From Colwellia chukchiensis (GTDB taxonomy: Bacteria > Pseudomonadota > Gammaproteobacteria > Enterobacterales > Alteromonadaceae): DNA of 64,000 nt. The DNA is taken from the NCBI RefSeq assembly GCF_002104455.1, contig NZ_NBOC01000005.1, positions 62,001-126,000 of the forward strand. The letters run 5' to 3'. The stretch's first letter is position 1, and the number at the start of each line of letters is the position of its first letter. The notes beneath the pieces were generated by a model. That model was not told the DNA's origin. It searched no databases and saw only the letters and a program-made list of their open reading frames with translations. A program made the position numbers and the translations under genes. This document shows, in pieces, positions 18,634-27,327 of the stretch.

Positions 18634-20318
18634 GTCGAAGTTTTCCCCTTTAATAAATATGAGCGAATAGCGTCAAATGTCATGATACCTATAATATCAT
18701 CTGGATTATTTTGGTACACATAAACCCCGCCAGCTCTTGCTTGTGCCAACAGCATGTATGCTTCAGCAAGCGTTGATTGGCTGCATAACGGAATAAGCGT
18801 GTGTTGTTCAACGAATGGCTTGCTATTGGGGGTGTTTATTGGTTGATAAAGTATAAATTGCGCTTGTTGACCTGAGTGTTTATCTACAACAATAAGGTGA
18901 TTATCCGGCGTTTTATTGGCCAGTGCTAATGCAAGCGTTTTCTGATCTGGCTGTGTTAGCAGGGTTATATTTTCAGCCATCACGCCAAGTACGCCAATAT
19001 GCTGCAAAGATTTTTCAATCGGTGGTCGGCGATACGCTAAGCCTTGTGCTTCTAATTGCATGATAAAAATAGAGCGATTACCAAAAAACTGGCCTGAGCA
19101 AATGCAGGCACTGGTGATCACCACCATAGCCGGTACGATAATTTCGATTTGATTTGATAATTCAACAACACAGAGTAATGCCGCAAGTGGAGCATTCAAT
19201 GTGGCGGCCATAAAACCGGCCATGCCCATTAAGGCAAAGTCACTGGCGGGGATGTTACCAGTTATAAAATGCGTGGCCACAATTGAACCACAGGTACCGG
19301 CAATGGCACCTATACCAAGAATAGGACCAATAATACCGCCGGGTACACCTAAACCTAATGCCATGACGGTCATAATTACCTTGGCCAGCAATAAAGCAAG
19401 TAACAATTGCAGTTCAACATCGCTTTGTAGGGAAAAGTTAATCGCACTAATGTCCGTACCCATCGCATGAGGCAGCAAAAAGCCAAGGCCACCTGTTATA
19501 ATGGCGGCCGTGAGAATGCGCGGCACAATATGAAAACGAGCACTTGCTTTGATCACTAAAATTAAGTAGCGGTTAAAGGCAAAAGCAATAACCCCTAGTG
19601 TGATACCCAAGACAATCAGAGCGGGGTAATGACCGTGACGTAAACTGATAGTGGAAAAATAGCCAAATTCATGGTTCAAGCCAAAAAAGCTGCTGGTGGT
19701 CATAGAGCCGACAATAGCAGCGATCATCACGGGAATAAAAATGTGGACTTTATATTCCCGTAATATCACTTCCATAACAAAAAGTACGGCGGCCACTGGA
19801 GTATTAAAGCAAGCGGCAATACCCGCTGCTATGCCACAGGCACTTAAACTGCGCATGGCATTATAGGGAAGCTTAAACTTATTACCCAAGTAGCTGCTGC
19901 AGGCCGCGCCTAAGTGTACCGCAGGCCCCTCTCTGCCAACAGAAAAGCCCGCTGCCAATGCGACGGTACTGCCAATAAACTGATTAAGGGTATTGCGCAG
20001 CGGCAATACGCCATTGGCAATTTTCAGCCGATGCAGCACAAATGGAATGCCGCTGCGAATATATTGATAACCGGTGAGCCAAGCAAAGAAAATGATCAGT
20101 ACAGCGGCAATAATTGGTAATAGCAAACGACTTAAGGCACTTAAGCTGCTATAGTCATCGTTTTCGTGCAAAAAAAGCAGCTGTATACCTTCAATGGTAA
20201 AAACAAACAGCACAACTAACATTGCAGATGCAAAACCGCCAATAGCAGCTAGTATACAGAGTTGCCAAGACGTTTGCGGTAATGCTAGGCGTTTTTTTAG
20301 CGGGTTAAGTGGCATCAT
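18630..20318 (-). CDS. clcA: CLC-family chloride channel or transporter with C-terminal CBS region
   Basis: Dimeric CLC membrane protein that moves chloride. The 562 residues comprise about ten or more hydrophobic helices followed from about residue 430 by a cytoplasmic CBS-like region. Signature segments are SGIPFVLHRLK, GREGPAVHLGA (external gating Glu present), GLGVPGGIIGP and FNTPVAAVLFVMEV. In the last, the residue aligned with E. coli ClcA internal proton glutamate Glu203 is Val. The C-terminal Tyr445 position appears to be Phe (RSIFIMQL). Both changes suggest channel-like or uncoupled transport. Position between hemL and erpA matches clcA synteny. Confidence 0.88.
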   Translation of the reverse strand: MMPLNPLKKRLALPQTSWQLCILAAIGGFASAMLVVLFVFTIEGIQLLFLHENDDYSSLSALSRLLLPIIAAVLIIFFAWLTGYQYIRSGIPFVLHRLKIANGVLPLRNTLNQFIGSTVALAAGFSVGREGPAVHLGAACSSYLGNKFKLPYNAMRSLSACGIAAGIAACFNTPVAAVLFVMEVILREYKVHIFIPVMIAAIVGSMTTSSFFGLNHEFGYFSTISLRHGHYPALIVLGITLGVIAFAFNRYLILVIKASARFHIVPRILTAAIITGGLGFLLPHAMGTDISAINFSLQSDVELQLLLALLLAKVIMTVMALGLGVPGGIIGPILGIGAIAGTCGSIVATHFITGNIPASDFALMGMAGFMAATLNAPLAALLCVVELSNQIEIIVPAMVVITSACICSGQFFGNRSIFIMQLEAQGLAYRRPPIEKSLQHIGVLGVMAENITLLTQPDQKTLALALANKTPDNHLIVVDKHSGQQAQFILYQPINTPNSKPFVEQHTLIPLCSQSTLAEAYMLLAQARAGGVYVYQNNPDDIIGIMTFDAIRSYLLKGKTST

Positions 20319-20374
20319 ATAGCTTTCTTATAAGCTGATTTATAAACCTTTTGGAATATCATAATACTTTTTAA

Positions 20375-21118
20375 ATGAATTGGTTAGCAAAAATAAATCT
20401 CAGTACTGTGGTAACGCGATTAGGCGCATTTCGTTCTGCAATTATACTCGTCACTATGATTGTTTTGGCGTTATATTGTGGTTACCGCATGGGTAATTAC
20501 TACCATAGTTATCAAAGCCAAACCTTAGCACAGCAACAACAACGATTAGACTTTGTTTATCAGCAGTTAGCTGAAAAAACTCAGCGTATTAATACCTTAG
20601 ATGTAGAGCTTGCGGTAGAACGCATTGCCAATCAGCGCACACAAGAGTTACTTAAGTCGATAGAGCAAGAGCATTTTCAAGTAAAGAAAGCGTTAGCATT
20701 TTATGAAAAAGTTATGGCGCCAGAAAAAGCTGCGAATGGATTGGTCATTGACCATATTGAGTTAAGCAAAACAGAAAGCCCTCATCATTATCGCTTTCAA
20801 GTGGTGTTGGTACAGCAACTGTTGCGCAAGCGCTATGCTAAGGGGTACATAGATATATCTATCACTGGCAGTTTAGATAATAAACCAAGTAAAATAGCCT
20901 TATCGGAATTATCTACATTGAGCAAAAAAGACCTGTCTTTTAGTTTTAAATATTTTCAGATCATAAGCGGCGAGCTAACTTTGCCAGAAAATTTTGTTCC
21001 TGAATCAATTAACGTGTCCGCAACGCTGCCAAAGGGCAAGTGGCAAAAATACAATCGTATTGAGCAAAGCTACCCTTGGCTGCAAACCTTAAATACTATG
21101 GCGCAGCAAGCGTTATAA
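20375..21118 (+). CDS. DUF6776-like membrane protein with coiled coil
   Basis: The 247-residue product has one N-terminal transmembrane helix (about 20-40), a Gln-rich coiled coil (about 48-115) and a C-terminal globular domain likely in the periplasm. I recognise it as a conserved protein often found next to erpA in Vibrio and Shewanella relatives, assigned to DUF6776. No enzymatic motif is visible. It is divergent from clcA across 56 bases. Function is unknown. Confidence 0.75.
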   Translation: MNWLAKINLSTVVTRLGAFRSAIILVTMIVLALYCGYRMGNYYHSYQSQTLAQQQQRLDFVYQQLAEKTQRINTLDVELAVERIANQRTQELLKSIEQEHFQVKKALAFYEKVMAPEKAANGLVIDHIELSKTESPHHYRFQVVLVQQLLRKRYAKGYIDISITGSLDNKPSKIALSELSTLSKKDLSFSFKYFQIISGELTLPENFVPESINVSATLPKGKWQKYNRIEQSYPWLQTLNTMAQQAL

Positions 21119-21231
21119 CGGCGCTAACAAGCGCTACAACCATCAAATGTTAATCGGCGCAGTATAATACTTGATTAAAACAGTCAAGTTTAAGATAATT
21201 GCATTAGTTCATTCGTTTTAAGTTGAGTTTT

Positions 21232-21573
21232 ATGTCAAATCCTGAATTACCTATTAAATTTTCCGATGCGGCAGCGACTAAAGTATTGTCGTTGATCACG
21301 GAAGAAGAAAACCCAGACTTGAAATTGCGTGTTTATGTAACAGGTGGTGGCTGTTCGGGTTTTTCGTATGGCTTTACCTTTGATGAGAAGGTAAATGACG
21401 GCGATATGACCATAGTCAAAAAGGGCGTTACTATGGTGATAGATCCCATGAGCTTACAATACTTAGTTGACGGAGAAGTTGACTACGTTGAAGGACTAGA
21501 AGGTAGCCGATTTTTGGTGAATAACCCCAATGCAACTACAACCTGTGGTTGTGGTTCGTCATTCTCAATTTAG
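21232..21573 (+). CDS. erpA: Iron-sulfur cluster insertion protein ErpA
   Basis: A-type Fe-S carrier delivering clusters to isoprenoid and other enzymes. From ATG 21232 the protein has 113 residues and the three ligand cysteines in [11 protein letters not shown] and [11 protein letters not shown] at the C-terminus. An upstream in-frame TTG at 21223 would add three residues not seen in homologues. A terminator follows closely, so it is a single-gene unit. Confidence 0.96.
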   Translation: MSNPELPIKFSDAAATKVLSLITEEENPDLKLRVYVTGGGCSGFSYGFTFDEKVNDGDMTIVKKGVTMVIDPMSLQYLVDGEVDYVEGLEGSRFLVNNPNATTTCGCGSSFSI

Positions 21574-21591
21574 TCATTATAGAAAATAAAT

Positions 21592-21618
21592 AAAAACCGA
21601 CATTATGTCGGTTTTTTT
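21592..21618 (+). terminator. Terminator of erpA
   Basis: Hairpin AAAAACCGACA-TTA-TGTCGGTTTTTTT, 18 bases after the erpA stop. Confidence 0.88.
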
Positions 21619-21662
21619 GTCGCTAAAGACAATTAACTCCAAACAAAGGACTGATAAAGTAA

Positions 21663-22478
21663 ATGCACAGCGATAAGCGTATAGTACGCGCGATGATAAG
21701 CTCCTCAATATTTATGGGGCTTCTAATTAGCGCAAAATTAATAGCACAAACATTCACGCCACCGGCTTTACAAGTAGGGCTATGGCAAGGCATTAATGGA
21801 AAGCTGCAGCAGTATAATATGCTGGAGTTAAATGAAAGCGGGCAACACAGGTTTATTAAAAGCTATATCGCTACCGGCTTCAAGCGCGCAAGAGTGCTGA
21901 ATTTCACTGAGCAAGATATCGCTTGTAGTGTTGCTGAGTGTATTATTAACATAGCGCAACAGGGCGCGAGCACTAGGCTGATATTAGCGCCATACCTAGA
22001 CCAAGCATTTCAGCTATTAGAGCTTAATATTGATCAGCAAGGGCACACTGTTTTTTCGCAGAGTTACCTGCTCGAGCCAGTCAAATCGAAATCAACGGTG
22101 CAAATATTTATGGCTAAATACCGCGACAAGCTATCGTCTTTGTTGACCGTGCCAGAGCAAGGCATTTATGGTTTTTGGCTTGGCACCTTGAACAAAGATG
22201 GTAAAGCAGAGCTGGTTAGTTTTGAAGCTAATCCGAATAAAAAGTCGTATTTTACCGTGTTTTTCAATGCTCAGAGCTTAAGTAATGAAACGTCTTTTTT
22301 GCCTGAGCAAGTCAAGGTTGCGCGTGATGTGACGTTTATCAGCACCGAGCACCCAACCTTTGCCAACCAGCTTATCATTAATCAACTCAGTGCTCGTCAA
22401 CTTTCTGGCTATATGTATTCTGTTCATCGAGGCCAAACGCTACAAACTGGGCATTTTCACTTAACGCGTGTCAATTAA
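21663..22478 (+). CDS. Exported protein of unknown function
   Basis: The 271-residue product has an N-terminal hydrophobic stretch (SSSIFMGLLISAKLIAQ, about 13-29) consistent with a signal peptide ending near LIAQ. The rest is mixed alpha/beta with no recognised motif; the two cysteines in DIACSVAECII could form a local disulfide. It lies between the erpA terminator and an M28 peptidase gene, each separated by about 100 bases. I do not recognise the family and propose no function. Confidence 0.7.
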   Translation: MHSDKRIVRAMISSSIFMGLLISAKLIAQTFTPPALQVGLWQGINGKLQQYNMLELNESGQHRFIKSYIATGFKRARVLNFTEQDIACSVAECIINIAQQGASTRLILAPYLDQAFQLLELNIDQQGHTVFSQSYLLEPVKSKSTVQIFMAKYRDKLSSLLTVPEQGIYGFWLGTLNKDGKAELVSFEANPNKKSYFTVFFNAQSLSNETSFLPEQVKVARDVTFISTEHPTFANQLIINQLSARQLSGYMYSVHRGQTLQTGHFHLTRVN

Positions 22479-22590
22479 GTTACCTGTAGAAAATAAGAGA
22501 GGCTGCATCTTATGCGACTATGATGAGCCAAAAGCAAAAATATCGATAGTGCACTTAAAGCGAAGTAACAGTAAGTAAAAAAGGAAAATT

Positions 22591-24000
22591 ATGACTGCAA
22601 AAATAACCACACTCATGCAGCTAAGTTTAGTAATATGTCTGAGCATAGCGAGCAGCTTTGTTGCTGGACAAGCATTAAACTCTGAGCAAAAAACACAACT
22701 TAAGCAACTGCAAAGTACAGCCTTGCAATCACAGCTATCCTATCAGCTTATCGAGTCTTTAACCACAGAAGTCGGTCATCGTTTGATGGGCTCAGCAGGT
22801 GATGAGAAAGCCATTATTTGGGCAGTTAATAAGATGAAAGCCTTAGGCTTTGATAAGGTGTGGACAGAACCTGTGACCGGGAGTTATTGGTTGCGTGGCA
22901 CAGCCAAAGCGCACATTGTCGCGCCATATCCTCATGATTTGGTGGTGTTAGCGTTGGGGGGAAGTGTTGCCACGGCAGAGTCTGGCATTACGGCTAATGT
23001 TGCACACTTTGAAACCTTGGCCGACTTGCAGGCGATCCCCGATAACAGCCTAGAGGGTAAAATTGCGTTTGTATCTTATCAAATGACGCGCCATATTGAT
23101 GGTAACGGCTATGGGCCAGCGGTAGGCACTCGGGTAAATGGCGCTGTGGTGGCAGCGCAAAAAGGTGCTTCAGCGTTAGTGATGCGCTCAGTCGGTACCG
23201 ATAATAACCGTATCGCCCATACCGGCATTATGCGTTATCAAGATAAGGTAAAAAAAATACCTGCCGCGGCGTTATCCAACCCCGATGCTGATTTATTACT
23301 TAATCAGCTTAAGCGCGGTGGTGAAGTGAGTCTCTATTTGAATATTACAGCTCGCACTGATGCGGAAGTTGTAGCCACATCTGCCAATGTGATTGGCGAA
23401 TTTACCGGCAGTGAAAAACCCGATGAAATTGTTGCTTTAGGCGCGCATCTCGATAGTTGGGATGTAGGGGCTGGTGCATTAGATGATGGCTTAGGCATTG
23501 GCATGGTGATGGCGGCCGCGCATCATATTGGGCAATTGCCGCAACGGCCAAAGCGCACTATTCGAGTTATTCTTTTTGCTGCTGAGGAGGTTGGCTTATT
23601 GGGAGCAAAACAATATGTGAAAGATCATCAGGCGGAGCTCGATACTCATGTACTAGGTGCTGAGTGGGATTTTGGTATTGGGCGAATATATAAAATGACC
23701 CCTGGTGTTGGTGCTCAGTCACTCAATGCCATTCGAGAGTTGGGGCAGTATTTAGCACCATTAGGGGTCGCATTATCAGCAGAAAATAATGGCAGAGCCC
23801 AGTCTGATATGGGAGCATTGAGCGATGCTGGTATGCCAAGTATTAATTTTTCACCCGATGGTGAGCATTACTTTGACTATCATCACACTGAAAATGATAC
23901 GCTGGATAAAGTGCAACCTGAAGCGTTGAAAATCAATACCGCTATTTATACTATGTTCGCGTATTTTGCCGCGCAATCGTCAGCTGACTTTCGCCACTAA
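22591..24000 (+). CDS. Secreted M28-family metallopeptidase
   Basis: Zinc-dependent exopeptidase related to carboxypeptidase Q/aminopeptidases. The 469-residue precursor has a signal peptide (cleaved near VAGQA, about residue 28) and a PA-like inserted domain (about 120-245). The M28 catalytic core has metal-binding residues in GAHLDSWDVGAGALDDG, the catalytic pair in LFAAEEVGLLG, an Asp in AEWDFGIGRIY and His in HHTENDTLDKV. AAAGGAAAATT precedes the ATG. It probably digests peptides in the periplasm or outside; the exact substrate is unknown. Confidence 0.87.
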   Translation: MTAKITTLMQLSLVICLSIASSFVAGQALNSEQKTQLKQLQSTALQSQLSYQLIESLTTEVGHRLMGSAGDEKAIIWAVNKMKALGFDKVWTEPVTGSYWLRGTAKAHIVAPYPHDLVVLALGGSVATAESGITANVAHFETLADLQAIPDNSLEGKIAFVSYQMTRHIDGNGYGPAVGTRVNGAVVAAQKGASALVMRSVGTDNNRIAHTGIMRYQDKVKKIPAAALSNPDADLLLNQLKRGGEVSLYLNITARTDAEVVATSANVIGEFTGSEKPDEIVALGAHLDSWDVGAGALDDGLGIGMVMAAAHHIGQLPQRPKRTIRVILFAAEEVGLLGAKQYVKDHQAELDTHVLGAEWDFGIGRIYKMTPGVGAQSLNAIRELGQYLAPLGVALSAENNGRAQSDMGALSDAGMPSINFSPDGEHYFDYHHTENDTLDKVQPEALKINTAIYTMFAYFAAQSSADFRH

Positions 24001-24104
24001 ACATTGCCAGTTGTTTAATAACTGGTAGCGCATTGTTTTAATTTCAGTGCGCTACTATACCGGCTTGTTGTTTTAGTTGCGTTTTTATTATCAAGGTATA
24101 CTCG

Positions 24105-25274
24105 TTATCCGGCTAATAATAAAAACTCTATGATACGGTTCATGTCTAAATTGTGATCACTGGCTTTGACTCCACGAATAATAAAATCAGACTCTTTGGC
24201 TAAGTTAATGTCTTTTGCCATGATATATCGACGGCTATCTAAATTATAAAAGCAACGCACTTTTGGGTTGATGGGATCGTCTTGATTGCGACTTTCAACG
24301 ATGGCCAAATGTCGCGAGTTTAACTCAACCAAGCTGCCAACCGGGTAGACGCCTAAACACTTGATAAATAAGTCGACCATTCTTGGCATCAGTTTACCTT
24401 CATGAGCGAGTTTCCTTAAAATACTAAAGGCCTTGATATGGGTATAACCATCTTTGTAGCAGCGGTCTGCAGTCAAGGCATCAAAGGTATCGCAAATTGC
24501 GATCATCAGGCCATAATTGGAAATTTCTGATTGCTTTAACTTTAACGGATAGCCGGAGCCGTCTAGTCGCTCATGATGCAGAGCCGCAACTTCTAAGCTG
24601 AGCGGTGAAATGTTCGGTGTTGATTTAATAATTTCAATAGTAAACTTTACATGCTCTTGAATGTGCAAATACTCTTGTCGGGTTAGTTTTCCTGCTTTAT
24701 TTAAAATGCCATCCGGGATTTTTATTTTGCCGACATCGTGCAGCAAAGCGCCGATCGCGAGTTGTTGTATGGTGTTTTTTTCTATCTTTAAAAACTGAGC
24801 AAACACAGACATTAATATCGCCACAGAAACAGAGTGTTCTAGTAAATATTGATTTTTATTGCGAATATTAATCACACAAATAAGTGCGTCGGGATTTTTA
24901 AAAATGGCATTTATGGTTTGTTGGGTAGCGTCTATTAAAGGACCAATATTCATGGTACGCCCTTGTTGAAGATCGAAAAATAGCTGTTGTTGTAATTGTT
25001 TTGATTGATTAAACAGTTTTTGCGCCTTGTTGACCTCAAGAGTCAAAGGCGCAGCGGCAGCATCTTGCTCAGCAAGTTCGACTGTTAGCGCATCATGAAT
25101 GCTTTTACTAGTGTCAATGAGAACCGACTCAACGCCTTTTGCTTGTAAGTCTTTGATCATTTCATGACTTTTGATATGGCCAGCGCGCGTTAAGTTATAT
25201 GTGCCGCATTGTTCGGCAATATCCACTACAAAGTGGCCTTTTGCTAAATCACTGATACTAACTTTGATGATCAT
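24105..25274 (-). CDS. HD-GYP cyclic-di-GMP phosphodiesterase with DUF3391
   Basis: Predicted to hydrolyse cyclic-di-GMP. The 389 residues start with a DUF3391 domain (about 1-110). They continue with an HD-GYP domain containing LLHDVGKIKIP, HVKFTIEIIKSTP and the intact HHERLDGSGYP motif, followed by CDTFDALTADRCYK. All metal-binding and signature residues I can check are present. It lies 49 bases downstream of a diguanylate cyclase gene on the same strand, so the two opposing enzymes are probably cotranscribed. Confidence 0.9.
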   Translation of the reverse strand: MIIKVSISDLAKGHFVVDIAEQCGTYNLTRAGHIKSHEMIKDLQAKGVESVLIDTSKSIHDALTVELAEQDAAAAPLTLEVNKAQKLFNQSKQLQQQLFFDLQQGRTMNIGPLIDATQQTINAIFKNPDALICVINIRNKNQYLLEHSVSVAILMSVFAQFLKIEKNTIQQLAIGALLHDVGKIKIPDGILNKAGKLTRQEYLHIQEHVKFTIEIIKSTPNISPLSLEVAALHHERLDGSGYPLKLKQSEISNYGLMIAICDTFDALTADRCYKDGYTHIKAFSILRKLAHEGKLMPRMVDLFIKCLGVYPVGSLVELNSRHLAIVESRNQDDPINPKVRCFYNLDSRRYIMAKDINLAKESDFIIRGVKASDHNLDMNRIIEFLLLAG

Positions 25275-25323
25275 AATGTGCTTGGCTTAGGCTCCCGATA
25301 TTTTGAGTCGACAATATGCTCGG

Positions 25324-26346
25324 TTAAAGCTTAAACACCATGCCGGTGCGGGCTTTTTTATTGGCATATAAATTTTTGTCAGCCGTTTTTAATAATTGCT
25401 CCATGGTTTGTGTTCCATCACTGGCAGCTGCACCACAGCTAATGCTTACCGCTAAGCGCATGCCTTGATAAGGCATAGGGTTTTGCTGAAAAAACTGACA
25501 TAAACGCTCACTTGCTTGCTCCGCTTCAAGCAAGGTTTGACTGGCGAGCACGACCACAAATTCATCGCCGGCATAACGAAAACATTTGTCATTTTCTCTA
25601 ATTAACTCTTGTAATTGGCTCGCCACATAGGCCAGCACTTTATCGCCACAGTCATGGCCGTATGTATCATTAATGGCTTTAAATTTATTACAATCAATAA
25701 AGAGTAGTGAAAAAGGTACCCCGTAACGACGCTGTCGGATCAGTTCTTCACCGATACACACTTCCATTAAGCGCCGATTGGCGACACCGGTTAGTCGATC
25801 ATAATGTGCCATATAGGCTAATTGCTCTCTAATAAGCACATTGGACAAACATAAGCTGACCTTCACCGCCAGTTGCTCTAAATGAAAGGTCCCTAATTGT
25901 TGATGAAAGCGTGTTGCTTTTTGGTCGGTAAACAACAGGCTGGCAAATAGTTTACCTTCAAGAAAGAGTGGCGTTAAGGCCGCAGACTTTGCGCCTGCCA
26001 GTAACGATGGTGGTATAATTTTTGCCAATTGCTTAAGATCGTTACTGAGTAGCGGTTTGTGATTAGCATGCAGTTGCGCTAATTGTTCATGGGCGATTTG
26101 CTTAGTATTTTTTTTATGCCAACTCGACTGCCAATTGCCGTTGATCAAGTAACTCAATGGCGTTAAATCGGCAAGCAAGAGTGAAATACCAAACAAATTA
26201 AATTTCGTTTGAATTAAATCTAATAAGCGTTGCAGTAACTCTTCACTTGATTGGCAAGCTAATATTTCTGTTTCTATTTCGAACAGTTTTCGCGCGATAG
26301 CCTCATTTATTTTCGAGTTTTCGATTATCTGCTGAAGTTGTGACAT
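25324..26346 (-). CDS. Diguanylate cyclase with GAF-like sensor and AGDEF active site
   Basis: Predicted to make cyclic-di-GMP. From ATG 26346 (preceded by AGGTG) it has 340 residues: a GAF-like domain (about 20-165), then a GGDEF domain starting at YDRLTGVANRR. The active-site loop reads RYAGDEFVVV; AGDEF variants are known to be active. An inhibitory-site motif REND sits exactly five residues before AGDEF, so product inhibition is likely. An in-frame GTG nine bases upstream is the alternative start. It is divergent from motX. Confidence 0.88.
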   Translation of the reverse strand: MSQLQQIIENSKINEAIARKLFEIETEILACQSSEELLQRLLDLIQTKFNLFGISLLLADLTPLSYLINGNWQSSWHKKNTKQIAHEQLAQLHANHKPLLSNDLKQLAKIIPPSLLAGAKSAALTPLFLEGKLFASLLFTDQKATRFHQQLGTFHLEQLAVKVSLCLSNVLIREQLAYMAHYDRLTGVANRRLMEVCIGEELIRQRRYGVPFSLLFIDCNKFKAINDTYGHDCGDKVLAYVASQLQELIRENDKCFRYAGDEFVVVLASQTLLEAEQASERLCQFFQQNPMPYQGMRLAVSISCGAAASDGTQTMEQLLKTADKNLYANKKARTGMVFKL

Positions 26347-26514
26347 TGACCACACCTAGATTGTTCAAATCTTCATCATTGTGATGTTTTCTGAGCAGGA
26401 GTGCAAGTTAAGATAAGCTCATTATTTTTTGCCAAGCAGTTTGCTAAAAAAACTTGGTGTTATACTTGCTAGAACTTGTCTTTTGGAGGGTTTATCGCCG
26501 CTAGCAAAATTGAT

Positions 26515-26542
26515 TAAAGTTATGGTGCTAACTGGTCGATAT
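26515..26542 (+). promoter_or_regulatory. Candidate sigma-28 (FliA) promoter of motX
   Basis: TAAAGTTA (26515-26522) matches seven of eight bases of the flagellar sigma-28 -35. It is followed, 12 bases later, by GTCGATAT (26535-26542), matching six of eight of GCCGATAA. The spacing is one longer than the usual 11. motX is FliA-dependent in Vibrio, which supports the assignment. Confidence 0.5.
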
Positions 26543-26596
26543 TAAGTTTAAGTCGCTTGCAAAATAAATAAGCGAATGAAGTGTTAAAGAGGCATT

Positions 26597-27214
26597 ATGC
26601 AACGAATATTAATCGCGATTATTTTAATCTTAGGTGTTTTTAAGCAGGCGGTGGGCGCGCAATTAACGGCCGTCCAAATATACAGTGACAATATGTTACT
26701 AGGTTTAATTAAGGAAAATAAACACTTAAGCCAAGTGGTGATTGACGATTGTCAGTTAGTGCAAGACATTGAAGCTAGAGCGATAAAATCTAAAATGCCT
26801 TCTTATCAATTTTTATGGGGTGATATGCTAGCTTATGGGGTTTGTGTGAAAAAAGATATACCGCTCGGTTTGCATTACATGCAAGCGGCGGCTGATCAGG
26901 GCTTGCCTGAAGCGTTAGAGCAAATGGGACGCTACTACCATATTGGCAAGTTTGTACAAAGTGATATTGAACAAGCCATCACCTTTCTCAAAGCCTCAGC
27001 TTCGTTAAAGAACTTAAAAGCACAACTAAGGTTAGCAACACTTTATCTCGACGGACACGGCAGCCCTTTAGACTATCCGCAATTGTATGCGCAATTACAC
27101 CAAGCGGTTACTGATGATAAAAAAGTCCATCAGGATATTAGCGTGAAGTTAAGTAGCTTGGCCCAAAAGATGCCAACGCGGGTAATTAATGCCGCTAAAA
27201 ACGGCAAGTATTAA
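26597..27214 (+). CDS. motX: Sodium-driven flagellar motor T-ring protein MotX
   Basis: Periplasmic protein that with MotY forms the T-ring of polar Na+-driven flagella and helps recruit the PomAB stator. The 205-residue precursor has a signal peptide cleaved near VGA (about residue 20), a conserved N-terminal segment with VQIYSDNMLLGLIKENKHL and paired cysteines (DDCQLV, YGVCVKK), and Sel1-type repeats (about 85-165). It is followed by rnr, the same order I recall in Vibrio cholerae. A Na+-driven polar flagellum encoded elsewhere is implied. Confidence 0.9.
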   Translation: MQRILIAIILILGVFKQAVGAQLTAVQIYSDNMLLGLIKENKHLSQVVIDDCQLVQDIEARAIKSKMPSYQFLWGDMLAYGVCVKKDIPLGLHYMQAAADQGLPEALEQMGRYYHIGKFVQSDIEQAITFLKASASLKNLKAQLRLATLYLDGHGSPLDYPQLYAQLHQAVTDDKKVHQDISVKLSSLAQKMPTRVINAAKNGKY

Positions 27215-27272
27215 CCGATAACTCGAGGCAAAACCGGCTTTATGTTGTTAGTCTTGCCCAATGCTAACTTGC

Positions 27273-27301
27273 TTGGGTAACGTACTAATTTACGATATAC
27301 T
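27273..27301 (+). promoter_or_regulatory. Candidate rnr promoter
   Basis: TTGGGT (27273-27278), 17-base spacer, TATACT (27296-27301). The -10 matches five of six; the -35 only its first three bases. The start codon follows about 27 bases after the -10. Confidence 0.45.
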
Positions 27302-27327
27302 AAACAAAAAACCACTACAGACTTAAT

